This document shows, piece after piece, positions 6,758 through 13,624 of a stretch of 14,691 bases of DNA. Origin of the DNA: JBQTJJ01 sp052387235 (GTDB taxonomy: Bacteria; Actinomycetota; Acidimicrobiia; Acidimicrobiales; GCA-2861595). Under the pieces are notes generated by a model, which searched no databases, was not told where the DNA came from, and was given only the letters and a program-made list of their open reading frames with translations. Position 1 is the stretch's first letter. Each line of letters starts with the position of its first letter. The position numbers were made by a program, and so were the translations under genes. The DNA lies in contig JBQTJJ010000090.1 in the NCBI GenBank assembly GCA_052387235.1, positions 1 to 14,691 on the forward strand. The letters run 5' to 3'.

Positions 6758-8128
6758 ATGACGAGGGCCACACCAGCATCGACCTCCGGCCCCACGCCCG
6801 TCGGGGAGCACAAGCCCACTCCGGCGGTGCGGTTGCGCACCCGCTGGACCCGGGCCCTGGCTGTCCTCCTGTTGGTGTTCGCCCTGGGCGGGACCGCCAA
6901 CTTCGTGGGGACCCGCTCCACCGTCGGGGCCTTCCGGAACGCGGCCGAGCGCATGGAGCGCGACGCCGAGGCACTGGCCGCGCTGCGAGGCGACATCGTG
7001 GCCGTGGCCTTCCTGCGGTCGGCCGCGGTGCAGACCGGTCAGGTGGACGAGGCGGCGTTCGGCGCAGCACTGGCAGCGGAGACGGCCAGCTTCCGGCGCG
7101 CCATCCGGGTGCTGCGGCCGGGCGGCGGCAGCGAGGTCGTCGCCCGTCACTTCGCCCTGTCCCAGGCCCTCTGGGCAGGCGACGTCGCCACCCTCACGCC
7201 CCAGGAGTTCGTGGCCAAGTCGTCCGAGGGGAGGGTGAACTTCGCCATGATCGAGGAGGCTGCCGCCGCCAGCCGGGCCCAGGCCCGCGACGATCTCTCC
7301 GCCGCGGCGAGGCTGGACCGGAACATGACCGTGGCCACGCTCGCCGCCGGCCTGCTGGCCATCGCCTTCGTGATCCGGTTCGCCCGCCGCCTGTCCCGGG
7401 AGGTCCTCCGGCCCGTGGCCCGCCTGCGCGACTCGGCCGGGCGCCTCGCCGCCGGCGACCTGGACCACCGGGTCGAGGTGGAGCGGGCCGACGAGATCGG
7501 CGACCTCGCCGCCACCTTCAACGCCATGGCCGAGGTCGTCGCCGGCAGCCACCGCAGCCTCACCCTCCAGGCCAACCAGGACGCCCTGACCGGGCTGGCC
7601 AACCGGGCCGCGTTCCACTCACGCCTGCAGTCCGAGCTGTCGCGCCCCGAGCGGAGGGACGGCACCCAGGCCGTGCTGTTCATCGACCTGGACGACTTCA
7701 AGGACGTCAACGACGAGCTGGGCCACGCCGCCGGCGACACGGTCCTGTGCGCGGTGGCGACCCGCCTGGCCGACGCCGTGCGCCCCGGCGACCTGGCCGC
7801 CCGCCTGGGCGGCGACGAGTTCGCCGTCCTCCTCGACGGCCTGCCCGATCCGGCCGTCGCCCTCGACATCGCCGAGCGGGCCCTGGCCGCCCTGGCCGCG
7901 CCCGTGGAGGTGTCCGGCACCTGGGTCCACGTCGGCGCCAGTGCCGGCCTGGCCATGCGCCACGAGGACAGCGACCTGGACGGCCTCCTGCGCGAGGCCG
8001 ACGTGGCCATGTACTCGGTGAAGGCCCGTGGAAAGCACCGGGTGGAGCGCTACGACGCCACCCTGCACGAGAGCGGCGCCGGCGGCGGGTCGGGGGCCGC
8101 CGCCAGGCCGGGTCTCGCCTCCCTCTGA
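6758..8128 (+). CDS. Membrane diguanylate cyclase (two TM, HAMP, GGDEF)
   Basis: A 456-residue protein predicted to make cyclic di-GMP from two GTP. TM1 is at about 33-52, followed by an extracytoplasmic helical sensor region of about 140 residues, TM2 at about 191-208, HAMP at about 209-262 (including PVARLRDSAGRLAAGDLDHR), and a GGDEF domain at about 268-434. The domain start DALTGLANR (275-283), the metal/substrate segment FIDLDDFKDVND (308-319) and GGDEF (351-355) are all intact. An inhibitory-site RxxD (RPGD, 342-345) lies exactly five residues before GGDEF, so product feedback is expected. There is no EAL domain. ATG at 6758 has AAAGGAG 14 nt upstream, an unusually long gap. An in-frame ATT at 6752 would sit at 8 nt. 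The C-terminal 20 residues are Gly/Ala-rich. Confidence 0.93.
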   Translation: MTRATPASTSGPTPVGEHKPTPAVRLRTRWTRALAVLLLVFALGGTANFVGTRSTVGAFRNAAERMERDAEALAALRGDIVAVAFLRSAAVQTGQVDEAAFGAALAAETASFRRAIRVLRPGGGSEVVARHFALSQALWAGDVATLTPQEFVAKSSEGRVNFAMIEEAAAASRAQARDDLSAAARLDRNMTVATLAAGLLAIAFVIRFARRLSREVLRPVARLRDSAGRLAAGDLDHRVEVERADEIGDLAATFNAMAEVVAGSHRSLTLQANQDALTGLANRAAFHSRLQSELSRPERRDGTQAVLFIDLDDFKDVNDELGHAAGDTVLCAVATRLADAVRPGDLAARLGGDEFAVLLDGLPDPAVALDIAERALAALAAPVEVSGTWVHVGASAGLAMRHEDSDLDGLLREADVAMYSVKARGKHRVERYDATLHESGAGGGSGAAARPGLASL

Positions 8129-8239
8129 AAGGGCCCGTATCGCCAGAGCGGGTAGGGGGGCGGGGCGCGCCGGCCGACTGCGCCCGGTTCGCCCCGGTTG
8201 GTACCGTGGCCGGAGGAGGGCGCACGGGGGAGGCGGACG

Positions 8240-9679
8240 ATGGGGGGCAGGTTCCGGAGGTGGAGCCCTGCGGTGGCGGTGGCGCTGGTGGCCGGCGGCG
8301 GCGTCCCCCTCGTGGCGCTCGCTCCGTCCCCCGCCCTGGCCGCCGGCGACCTGTGGGTCGACGGGTCCAGCCCGTCGTGCTCGGACGGCTTCACCCGCGA
8401 GCAGGCCGGCGTCCCGCTGACGCCGTGGTGTTCGGTGGTGCGGGCCGCCGAGGAGGCGGGAGCGGGCGACACGGTGCGCATCCGCCCCGGGACCTACGCC
8501 GGCACGGTGCGCCCGGCCACGTCCGGCTCCCTCGGGGCGCCGGTCCGGTTCGTGGCCGACGGGGGAGGCGTCACGCTCGACGGGGCCGGGGCGTCGGCCA
8601 CCGTGAAGCTGGTGTCGGTGACCGACGTCAGCCTCGAGGGCCTGGCCGTCACCGGCGCCGCCGTGCAGGGCATCTGGGCCTACGGGGCCCAGCGGATCAC
8701 CCTCGGCGGCCTGTCGGTGACCGGCAACGGCGGACCCGGCATCCAGGTCCGGGAGTCGTCGGCCGTCACCGTGACCCGGTCCCGGATCGCCGGCAACGGG
8801 GGGGCCGGCATCTTCGAGACGGCCGGCAGCTCGGGCAACCGGTACGTGGCCAACGAGGTCACCACCAACGGCATCAACGGCGACCCCTACAACGGCGACG
8901 GGATGCAGCTGGCCGGCGCCGGCACCTACGTGGGTGGCAACACCATCACCGGCAACGGCGACCCCGGGCCCTACGAGCACGGCATCTACACCGGCCCCGG
9001 CGCCACCGACTTCCTGATCGAGGGCAACATCGTCGACGCCAACGCCGGGAGCAACATCAAAGCGGGCGGGTCGGGCGGCGTGGTCCGCTACAACCGGCTG
9101 GAGGGAGGGCGCCTCGGCCTGGTCCTGTCCGACAACGCCACGCCCGTGACCGCCTACTACAACCTGGTGTTCGGCCCTTACCAGCACGGCGTGTTCGTGA
9201 CCACCGGCACCGGCCCGGCCCGGGCCCGGCTCTGGAACAACACCGTGGTAGTGACCTCGCGCAACGCGCCGTCGGGCGACGCCTCGGCCCTGTTCGTGAA
9301 CTCGGCGGCGTCGCTCGACGTGCGCAACAACCTGCTCGCCTACTCCAACCCCGACAACGCCGGCAGCGCCGTCTACGTGCCCGACGCGGCCAAGGTGCAG
9401 GGCTTCACGTCCGACCGCAACTGGCTCGCCACCGCCGATCCGGCCGGGCGCCACCTGGCCTGGAACGGCGTGCGCCTGACCCTTCCCAAGTGGCGTCGCC
9501 ACGGGCTCGACGCCAAGAGCATCGCCTCCGAGCCCCCCACCCTCGACGCCGACGCCCGCGTGGTGTCCGCCAACCTGGGCCGCCGCAAGGGCCAGGCCCT
9601 GGGCCTCACCCGGGACTACGCCGGCACCCTGGTGCCGGCCGGCGTCTCCCCCGACATCGGTGCCTACCAGGCACCCTGA
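8240..9679 (+). CDS. Secreted right-handed parallel beta-helix protein
   Basis: A 479-residue exported protein. The signal peptide has basic n-region RFRR, hydrophobic core AVAVALVAGG and cleavage near ALAA (about residue 35). The mature start DLWVDGSSPSC and PGTYAGTV lead into repeated PbH1-type coils: repeated V-T-N-G or N-x-x-x-N-G turns such as GLSVTGNGGPGIQV, RIAGNGGAGIFE, TITGNGDPG, IEGNIVDANAGSNI, LWNNTVVV and VRNNLLAYS. A C-terminal ADARVV...PDIGAYQ ending is common in such proteins (DUF1565/NosD-like, choice-of-anchor types). It probably binds or cleaves polysaccharide, but no lyase catalytic set is assignable. ATG at 8240 has a GGGGGAGG ribosome binding site (8226-8233). It stands alone; TACCGT (8202-8207) is a possible -10. 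Confidence 0.88.
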   Translation: MGGRFRRWSPAVAVALVAGGGVPLVALAPSPALAAGDLWVDGSSPSCSDGFTREQAGVPLTPWCSVVRAAEEAGAGDTVRIRPGTYAGTVRPATSGSLGAPVRFVADGGGVTLDGAGASATVKLVSVTDVSLEGLAVTGAAVQGIWAYGAQRITLGGLSVTGNGGPGIQVRESSAVTVTRSRIAGNGGAGIFETAGSSGNRYVANEVTTNGINGDPYNGDGMQLAGAGTYVGGNTITGNGDPGPYEHGIYTGPGATDFLIEGNIVDANAGSNIKAGGSGGVVRYNRLEGGRLGLVLSDNATPVTAYYNLVFGPYQHGVFVTTGTGPARARLWNNTVVVTSRNAPSGDASALFVNSAASLDVRNNLLAYSNPDNAGSAVYVPDAAKVQGFTSDRNWLATADPAGRHLAWNGVRLTLPKWRRHGLDAKSIASEPPTLDADARVVSANLGRRKGQALGLTRDYAGTLVPAGVSPDIGAYQAP

Positions 9680-9699
9680 CCCCGCCGCCGGCCAGTCGT

Positions 9700-9705
9700 T
9701 AGGTT
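9700..9705 (+). promoter_or_regulatory. Candidate -10 of the ABC exporter operon
   Basis: TAGGTT fits TANNNT and would place the transcript start near 9713, giving a 32-nt leader before the ATPase gene. A weak CTGACC lies near the -35 position. Confidence 0.5.
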
Positions 9706-9712
9706 GTCGGCT

Positions 9713-9748
9713 GTGACCGCGCACCCGCCGGTGGGAGGACGGCGGTGA
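9713..9748 (+). CDS. Possible 11-residue leader peptide
   Basis: GTG at 9713 lies 7 nt after the TAGGTT -10 candidate, where a leaderless start would fall. The frame encodes VTAHPPVGGRR and stops at TGA 9746-9748, overlapping the ATPase start GTG at 9745. This could couple translation of the ATPase gene or be chance. The ATPase gene has its own ribosome binding site inside this ORF. Confidence 0.25.
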   Translation: MTAHPPVGGRR

Positions 9749-10752
9749 GCACCGGGGCCGCCATCGAGGTGCGGGACCTGGCCAAGCGGTACGAGCCGGC
9801 CGGCGTCGACGCCCTGACGGGGGTGAGCTTCACGGTCGGGAGGGGGGAGATCTTCGGCCTGCTGGGCCGCAACGGGGCCGGCAAGTCCACCACCGTGCGG
9901 ATCCTCACCACCCTGCTGCGTCCCACCAGCGGCTCGGCCTCGGTGCTGGGAATGGACGTCACGGCCGAGCCGGGGCCGGTGCGCCGGGCTCTCGGCGTGG
10001 CGCTGCAGGACGCGGCGCTGGACGAGCTCATGACCGGGCGGGAGCACCTGGTGCTGGCCGCCCGCCTGTCCGGGATGAAGCCGGCGCCGGCGGGGGAGCG
10101 GGCGGCCGAGCTGCTGGGCCTGTTCGGCCTCACCGGCGCCGCCGACCGGATCGCGGCCCGCTACTCCGGCGGCATGCGGCGCCGCCTCGACGTGGCCATG
10201 GCCATGGTGCGGGGGCCGGAGGTGCTGTTCCTCGACGAGCCCACCACCGGCCTCGACCCCCAGAGCCGGCGGGCCCTGTGGGACCTGATCCGGGCCCAGC
10301 GGGCCGAGGGCACCACCGTGTTCCTCACCACCCAGTACCTGGCCGAGGCCGACGAGCTGGCCGAGCGGGTGGCCGTCGTCCACGCCGGGCGCATCGCCGC
10401 CATCGGCTCGCCGGCCGGGCTGAAGGCGACCCACGGCGCCACCACCGTCCGCCTCGGGGTGGCCGGCGCCGACGCAGAGGCCGCCGTCCGGGCCGTGGCC
10501 GGCGCCGAGTCGGTCACGGCGGGGACCGACGGTCGCCTGGTCCTGAGCGTCACCGGGGGCGACGCCGCCCTGCTCTCGCTGGTGGGACGTCTGGCCGCCC
10601 TCGGCCCGGTGATCGAGCGCCTCGAGGTGCTGTCGCCCACGCTGGAGGACGTGTTCGTCGCGCTCACCGGCACCGAGCTGGAGGCGGGCGCCGGCGGCGG
10701 CGACTCCGGCTCCCTCTCCAACGCCCGCCGCACCCTGGGCGTCGGGAGGTGA
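9745..10752 (+). CDS. DrrA-like ABC transporter ATP-binding protein
   Basis: A 335-residue ATPase of the daunorubicin-resistance (DrrA) type that energises the membrane partner encoded next. Walker A is GRNGAGKST (41-49), the Q-loop Gln88 is in ALQDAALDE, the signature is YSGGM (140-144), and Walker B with D-loop is LFLDEPTTGLD (161-171). The switch position reads TTQYLAEADEL, with Gln197 in place of His; this Gln is usual in the DrrA subfamily. A C-terminal DrrA-type domain (about 225-315) contains VLSPTLEDVFVALTG. A tail rich in Gly and Ser follows. GTG at 9745 has GGGAGGA (9733-9739). The gene overlaps or abuts the permease gene. The exported substrate, drug or lipid, cannot be deduced. 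Confidence 0.94.
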   Translation: MSTGAAIEVRDLAKRYEPAGVDALTGVSFTVGRGEIFGLLGRNGAGKSTTVRILTTLLRPTSGSASVLGMDVTAEPGPVRRALGVALQDAALDELMTGREHLVLAARLSGMKPAPAGERAAELLGLFGLTGAADRIAARYSGGMRRRLDVAMAMVRGPEVLFLDEPTTGLDPQSRRALWDLIRAQRAEGTTVFLTTQYLAEADELAERVAVVHAGRIAAIGSPAGLKATHGATTVRLGVAGADAEAAVRAVAGAESVTAGTDGRLVLSVTGGDAALLSLVGRLAALGPVIERLEVLSPTLEDVFVALTGTELEAGAGGGDSGSLSNARRTLGVGR

Positions 10753-10757
10753 GCGGC

Positions 10758-11522
10758 GTGGGCCAGGTGCGCCTGCTGCTCGCCCGCAACCTGCGGGAGG
10801 GCCTGCGCAACCCGGTGCTGGCCTACGCCCTGCCGATCATCATCCCGCTGTCGCTGCTGATCCTCGTGGCCAAGACGCTGTACGTCGTCACCGAGCTGCC
10901 CGGGTTCCCCACCGACAACTACGCCGAGTGGATGACGCCGGCCATCATCATGCTCACGGCCATGACCGGCGTCGGCTACGCCGCCACCAGCCTGGTCATC
11001 GACATCCAGTCCGGCTTCCTCGACCGCCTCCGCCTGCTGGACGCCCGGCCCTCGTCCCTGCTCCTGAGCCGGCTGCTGTTCGACGTGGTGCGGGTGCTGC
11101 CGGCCGGCGCCGCCCTGCTGGCGGTGGGTGTGCTGCTGGGCACCCGCGTCAACGAGGGCGTCGCCGGCATCGTGCTGCTGTTCGCGCTGCTCACGCTGTG
11201 GGCCGCGGCGTACGGCGGCCTCTACTTCGTCGTGGCCCTGACGACCCGCAACGCCCAGGCCCCGCTGGCGCTGGCGCCGCTCTTCCTGCCCCTGCAGTTC
11301 CTGTCCACCCAGTTCGTCCCCGAGTCGCTGCTGCCGCGCTGGGTGCAGGTGGCGTCGGACTGGAACCCGTTCACGTACATGGTGGACGCGGCCCGGGCCC
11401 TCGTCACCGGCCCCCTCACCGTGGCCCCCCTGGTGAAGGCGGTGGCGGTGGGCCTGGGGTTGCTGCTGGTGACGCAGCTGGCCGCCCGGCGGTCGTTCGC
11501 CCGGGCGGTGGAGTCGGCCTGA
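10758..11522 (+). CDS. DrrB-like ABC-2 type transporter permease
   Basis: A 254-residue integral membrane protein of the ABC-2 family, with about six hydrophobic segments. It starts GQVRLLLARNLREGLRNP, the cytoplasmic elbow helix of this family, then has TM1 PIIIPLSLLILVAK. The middle carries SGFLDRLRLLDARPSSLL, and the segment near the last TM reads FVPESLLPRW and NPFTYMVDAARAL, a familiar DrrB pattern. With the ATPase it forms a dimeric exporter. GTG at 10758 is preferred because GGGAGG (10744-10749) lies 8 nt upstream. GTG at 10749, overlapping the ATPase stop as GTGA, would add three residues (VSG) and is the alternative. It is followed by the methyltransferase gene with 11 bases between. 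Confidence 0.92.
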   Translation: MGQVRLLLARNLREGLRNPVLAYALPIIIPLSLLILVAKTLYVVTELPGFPTDNYAEWMTPAIIMLTAMTGVGYAATSLVIDIQSGFLDRLRLLDARPSSLLLSRLLFDVVRVLPAGAALLAVGVLLGTRVNEGVAGIVLLFALLTLWAAAYGGLYFVVALTTRNAQAPLALAPLFLPLQFLSTQFVPESLLPRWVQVASDWNPFTYMVDAARALVTGPLTVAPLVKAVAVGLGLLLVTQLAARRSFARAVESA

Positions 11523-11533
11523 GCGTCCCGCTC

Positions 11534-12310
11534 GTGCCCGGTGTCGACGACGTGGTGGCCCGCCTGGCCGCGGCCGGGTGCGTGGCCGCGGGCGAGGAGG
11601 CGGCCGAGCTGCTGGCGCCGGCGCCGGACCCGGCCACGCTGGAGGGGTGGCTGCGCCGGCGGGAGGGCGGCGAGCCGCTGGCGTGGATCACGGGGACGCT
11701 GCGGTTCTGCGGCCGCGACCTGGTGGTGGCGCCCGGTGTCTACGTGCCCAGGCTCCAGAGCGAGGAGCTGGCCCGGCGGGCGGCCCGGCTGCTGCCCGCC
11801 GGCGGCCGGGCCCTCGACCTGTGCACGGGCGCCGGCGCGGTCGCCGCCACCCTCGGGGCCGGGGTCCCCTCGGCCAGCGTCGTGGCCGTGGAGCTCGACG
11901 AGCGGGCCGCGGCCTGCGCCCGCCGCAACGGCGTGGCGGTGGTGGTGGGGGACCTGGACCAGCCGCTCCGGGGCGGAGGGTTCGACGTGGTCACGGCGGT
12001 GGCTCCCTACGTCCCCACCGCCGGCCTGCGCCTCCTGCCCGCCGACGTCGTGCGCCACGAGCCCCGGGTCGCGCTCGACGGCGGCGGCGACGGCCTCGAC
12101 GTGGTGCGGCGGGTGGTGGCGGCCGCGGCCCGCCTCCTCGGCCCCGGAGGGTGGCTGCTGGTGGAGGTGGGCGGGGACCAGGACCGGGCGCTGGCTCCGG
12201 CCCTGGCCCACGCCGGGTTCGAGGCCGTCGAGGCCTGGGCCGACGAGGACGGCGACCTGCGGGGCCTCGCCGCCCGTCAGCCGGCCAGCAGCTCGTCGAG
12301 GCGCTCGTAG
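11534..12310 (+). CDS. PrmC-related protein-(glutamine-N5) methyltransferase-like protein
   Basis: A 258-residue class I SAM-dependent methyltransferase related to HemK/PrmC, closest to the actinobacterial PrmC-related group of unknown substrate. GEPLAWITGTLRFCGRDLVV (46-65) and PGVYVPRLQSEEL (67-79) match the PrmC linker region. SAM motif I is LDLCTGAGA (94-102), with the acidic VELDE at 119-123. The post-motif segment reads HEPRVALDGG and DGLDVVRRV. The hallmark (N)PPY loop is TAVAPYVP (154-161), so the expected Asn is Val156. GTG at 11534 is the first good start, and there is no clear ribosome binding site, so coupling to the permease gene is likely. Its last 34 bases overlap the end of the convergent SRPBCC gene. 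With the Asn missing, classical glutamine methylation is doubtful. Confidence 0.85.
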   Translation: MPGVDDVVARLAAAGCVAAGEEAAELLAPAPDPATLEGWLRRREGGEPLAWITGTLRFCGRDLVVAPGVYVPRLQSEELARRAARLLPAGGRALDLCTGAGAVAATLGAGVPSASVVAVELDERAAACARRNGVAVVVGDLDQPLRGGGFDVVTAVAPYVPTAGLRLLPADVVRHEPRVALDGGGDGLDVVRRVVAAAARLLGPGGWLLVEVGGDQDRALAPALAHAGFEAVEAWADEDGDLRGLAARQPASSSSRRS

Positions 12311-12759
12311 CTCTGGCGGATGCCGTCCTCCATGCCGCTGGCCACGAAGGCGTCGCGGCCCTCGAAGGAGTCGACGAGCGAGGTCCCGGTCAGCCGGGTG
12401 CGGCCGTCGCCCAGGTCCTCGAGCACGAGCCGCTCCAGGGCCACGCTGTCGGGGGCGCCCTCGAAGGTGAAGGTCTGGACGATGAGCCGGCTGGGCCGGA
12501 CCTCGTGGAACGAGCCATGGAAGCCGTACTCCTCGTCGCCCCGGGAGTGGATGTAGCGGTAGGAGCCGCCCGTGCTGCAGTCGTAGTGGTCGATCCTCAT
12601 CTCCAGGTCCCGGGGACCGAGCCACTGGACCAGCAGCTCCGGGTCGGTGTGGGCCCGGAACACCTTGTCCGGCGGTGCGTCGAACTCGCGGGTGATGCGT
12701 ACGAGGGGGACGTCGGGGTCGACGGTGATCTCGGTCCCTGCGGTGCTGGCGGTGTTCAT
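12277..12759 (-). CDS. AHSA1/SRPBCC-family protein (ArsR partner)
   Basis: A 160-residue protein of the START/SRPBCC superfamily, AHSA1 (activator of Hsp90 ATPase-like) type. PLVRITREFDAPPDKVFRAH (18-37) forms the first strand and helix, followed by the family-typical DPELLVQWLGPR (39-50) and STGGSYRYIH. Late in the domain come GRTRLTGTSL and a C-terminal helix GMEDGIRQSYERLDELLAG. Members form a hydrophobic cavity for small ligands, and the ligand here is unknown. Its ATG overlaps the stop of the ArsR gene as ATGA, with GAGAGGA just upstream inside that gene, so the pair is translationally coupled. ArsR-SRPBCC pairs of this kind are common in actinobacteria. It is controlled by the shared operator-promoter at 13140-13201. 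Confidence 0.92.
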   Translation of the reverse strand: MNTASTAGTEITVDPDVPLVRITREFDAPPDKVFRAHTDPELLVQWLGPRDLEMRIDHYDCSTGGSYRYIHSRGDEEYGFHGSFHEVRPSRLIVQTFTFEGAPDSVALERLVLEDLGDGRTRLTGTSLVDSFEGRDAFVASGMEDGIRQSYERLDELLAG

Positions 12760-13118
12760 CGTCGTGGTCCTCTCTCCGGCGGGATGGGCTCGACGCCGTC
12801 CGGCATGGCGCGCAGGACGTCGTCGAGGCGGCGGTAGCGCTCCTCGGCCTGCTGCCGGTAGCGCTCGATCCACTTGGTCATGAGGTCGAAGATCTGGGCC
12901 TCCAGGTGCACCGGGCGGGTCTGCGCCTCCCGGCTGCGGCTCACCAGGCCGGCGTCCTCCAGCACCTTGAGGTGCTTGGACACGGCCTGGACGGTCACGT
13001 CGTAGGGCCGGGCCAGCTCGCCGACGGTGGCGTCGGCGACCGCGAGCCGGGCCACGATGTCGCGCCGGGTGGGGTCGGCCAGGGCCGAGAACGCCCTCGA
13101 CAGCGGGTCAGCCGCCAC
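12756..13118 (-). CDS. ArsR-family winged-helix repressor
   Basis: A 120-residue ArsR/SmtB-fold regulator. DPLSRAFSALADPTRRDIVARL (4-25, two helices) leads to the winged-helix DNA-binding part: VGELARPYDVTVQAVSKHLKVLEDAGLV, with recognition helix around 41-54, then wing SREAQTRPVHL (62-72). It lacks the metal-binding ELCVC motif, so it is the non-metal subgroup that usually regulates an adjacent AHSA1-like gene. The C-terminal helix KWIERYRQQAEERYRRLDDVL can dimerise. GTG at 13118 has a good GAGGAGGAG ribosome binding site. Two TCAACC-N4-GGTTGA palindromes flank its promoter, indicating autorepression. The stop overlaps the next gene's ATG. Confidence 0.93.
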   Translation of the reverse strand: MAADPLSRAFSALADPTRRDIVARLAVADATVGELARPYDVTVQAVSKHLKVLEDAGLVSRSREAQTRPVHLEAQIFDLMTKWIERYRQQAEERYRRLDDVLRAMPDGVEPIPPERGPRR

Positions 13119-13139
13119 GTGCCGTCTCCTCCTCGGGTG

Positions 13140-13157
13140 TTCAACCAGTGGGTTGAA
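13140..13157. promoter_or_regulatory. ArsR operator, start-site-proximal copy
   Basis: TTCAACC-AGTG-GGTTGAA is a perfect 7-bp palindrome with a 4-bp spacer. It covers the likely transcript start of the arsR gene just downstream of the -10, so bound repressor would block transcription. Confidence 0.75.
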
Positions 13158-13160
13158 TAC

Positions 13161-13189
13161 ACCCTACGCCGGCAGCGGCACGTTGTCAA
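13161..13189 (-). promoter_or_regulatory. arsR-AHSA1 promoter (TTGACA, 17 bp, TAGGGT)
   Basis: On the minus strand TTGACA (13189-13184) and TAGGGT (13166-13161) are separated by 17 bp. The -35 is a perfect sigma-70-type consensus and the -10 fits TANNNT. It is the strongest promoter in the window and lies between the two operators. Confidence 0.8.
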
Positions 13190-13201
13190 CCGGTTGGTTG
13201 A
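13186..13201. promoter_or_regulatory. ArsR operator, -35-overlapping copy
   Basis: TCAACC-GGTT-GGTTGA repeats the same half-sites as the downstream palindrome, with a perfect 6-bp match. Centres of the two sites are 45 bp apart. It overlaps four bases of the -35 hexamer. Confidence 0.75.
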
Positions 13202-13212
13202 AGACGCGGTCG

Positions 13213-13533
13213 TCAGAACAACCCGAGCTGCTCGACCCTGGCCGCGACGTCGCCCAGCGCCTCCCACTTCTCGCCCCGCCGCCCCTTGACCCGGGCCTGC
13301 AGGCGGGCCACCTCGATGGCCCGGAACCGGCCGTCGGGATCCCGCACGCCGACGCTGCCGTCCTTCTCGACCCCGATGGCGACGCCCTCGGTCCACCGCT
13401 CCCCGGCCTGGCGCCGGAACCGCACCCGCTGACCCGCCCGGATGCCCAGCTGCTCGAGGCCGGTGGACGCCGGGACGCCGGCCGCCCTGGTCCTCCGCCG
13501 CCGGCGGGTGGGCGGCTGCTCGGGCGGCTCCAT
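13213..13533 (-). CDS. Small basic protein of unknown function (SH3/KOW-like)
   Basis: A 106-residue protein I do not assign to a named family. The N-terminus is basic and proline-rich (MEPPEQPPTRRRRRTRAAG). The rest reads as a small beta-barrel: GIRAGQRVRFRR, GVAIGVEKDGSVGVRDPDG and FRAIEVARLQARVKG, resembling SH3/KOW-type barrels found in nucleic-acid-binding proteins. It ends KWEALGDVAARVEQLGLF. ATG at 13533 is chosen because a TACCCT -10 candidate lies exactly 6 nt upstream with no ribosome binding site, suggesting a leaderless mRNA. The gene is divergent from the FN3-like gene, sharing a 91-bp intergenic region. It lies 94 bp upstream of arsR in the same direction, with arsR having its own promoter. 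Confidence 0.72.
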   Translation of the reverse strand: MEPPEQPPTRRRRRTRAAGVPASTGLEQLGIRAGQRVRFRRQAGERWTEGVAIGVEKDGSVGVRDPDGRFRAIEVARLQARVKGRRGEKWEALGDVAARVEQLGLF

Positions 13534-13539
13534 CCGGCG

Positions 13540-13545
13540 AGGGTA
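13540..13545 (-). promoter_or_regulatory. Candidate -10 for a leaderless small-protein transcript
   Basis: TACCCT (minus strand) ends 6 nt before the ATG at 13533 and fits TANNNT. No Shine-Dalgarno exists in the gap. Confidence 0.5.
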
Positions 13546-13624
13546 CCGACCAGGTGTAATCGCAGGGGCCCGGTGCGCGTTGAACGTGCAACGGGGAGGC
13601 TCGACACAGACAGGAGAGCCCCAG

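Noticed and set aside
10315..10350. Missing H-loop His in the ABC ATPase
   Set aside because: Gln in TTQYLxEAD is normal for the DrrA subfamily, so it is not a defect.
13580..13593. GTTGAACGTGCAAC as a third ArsR operator
   Set aside because: It shares GTTGAA and CAAC pieces but has the wrong orientation and spacing compared with TCAACC-N4-GGTTGA, so it is more likely chance.
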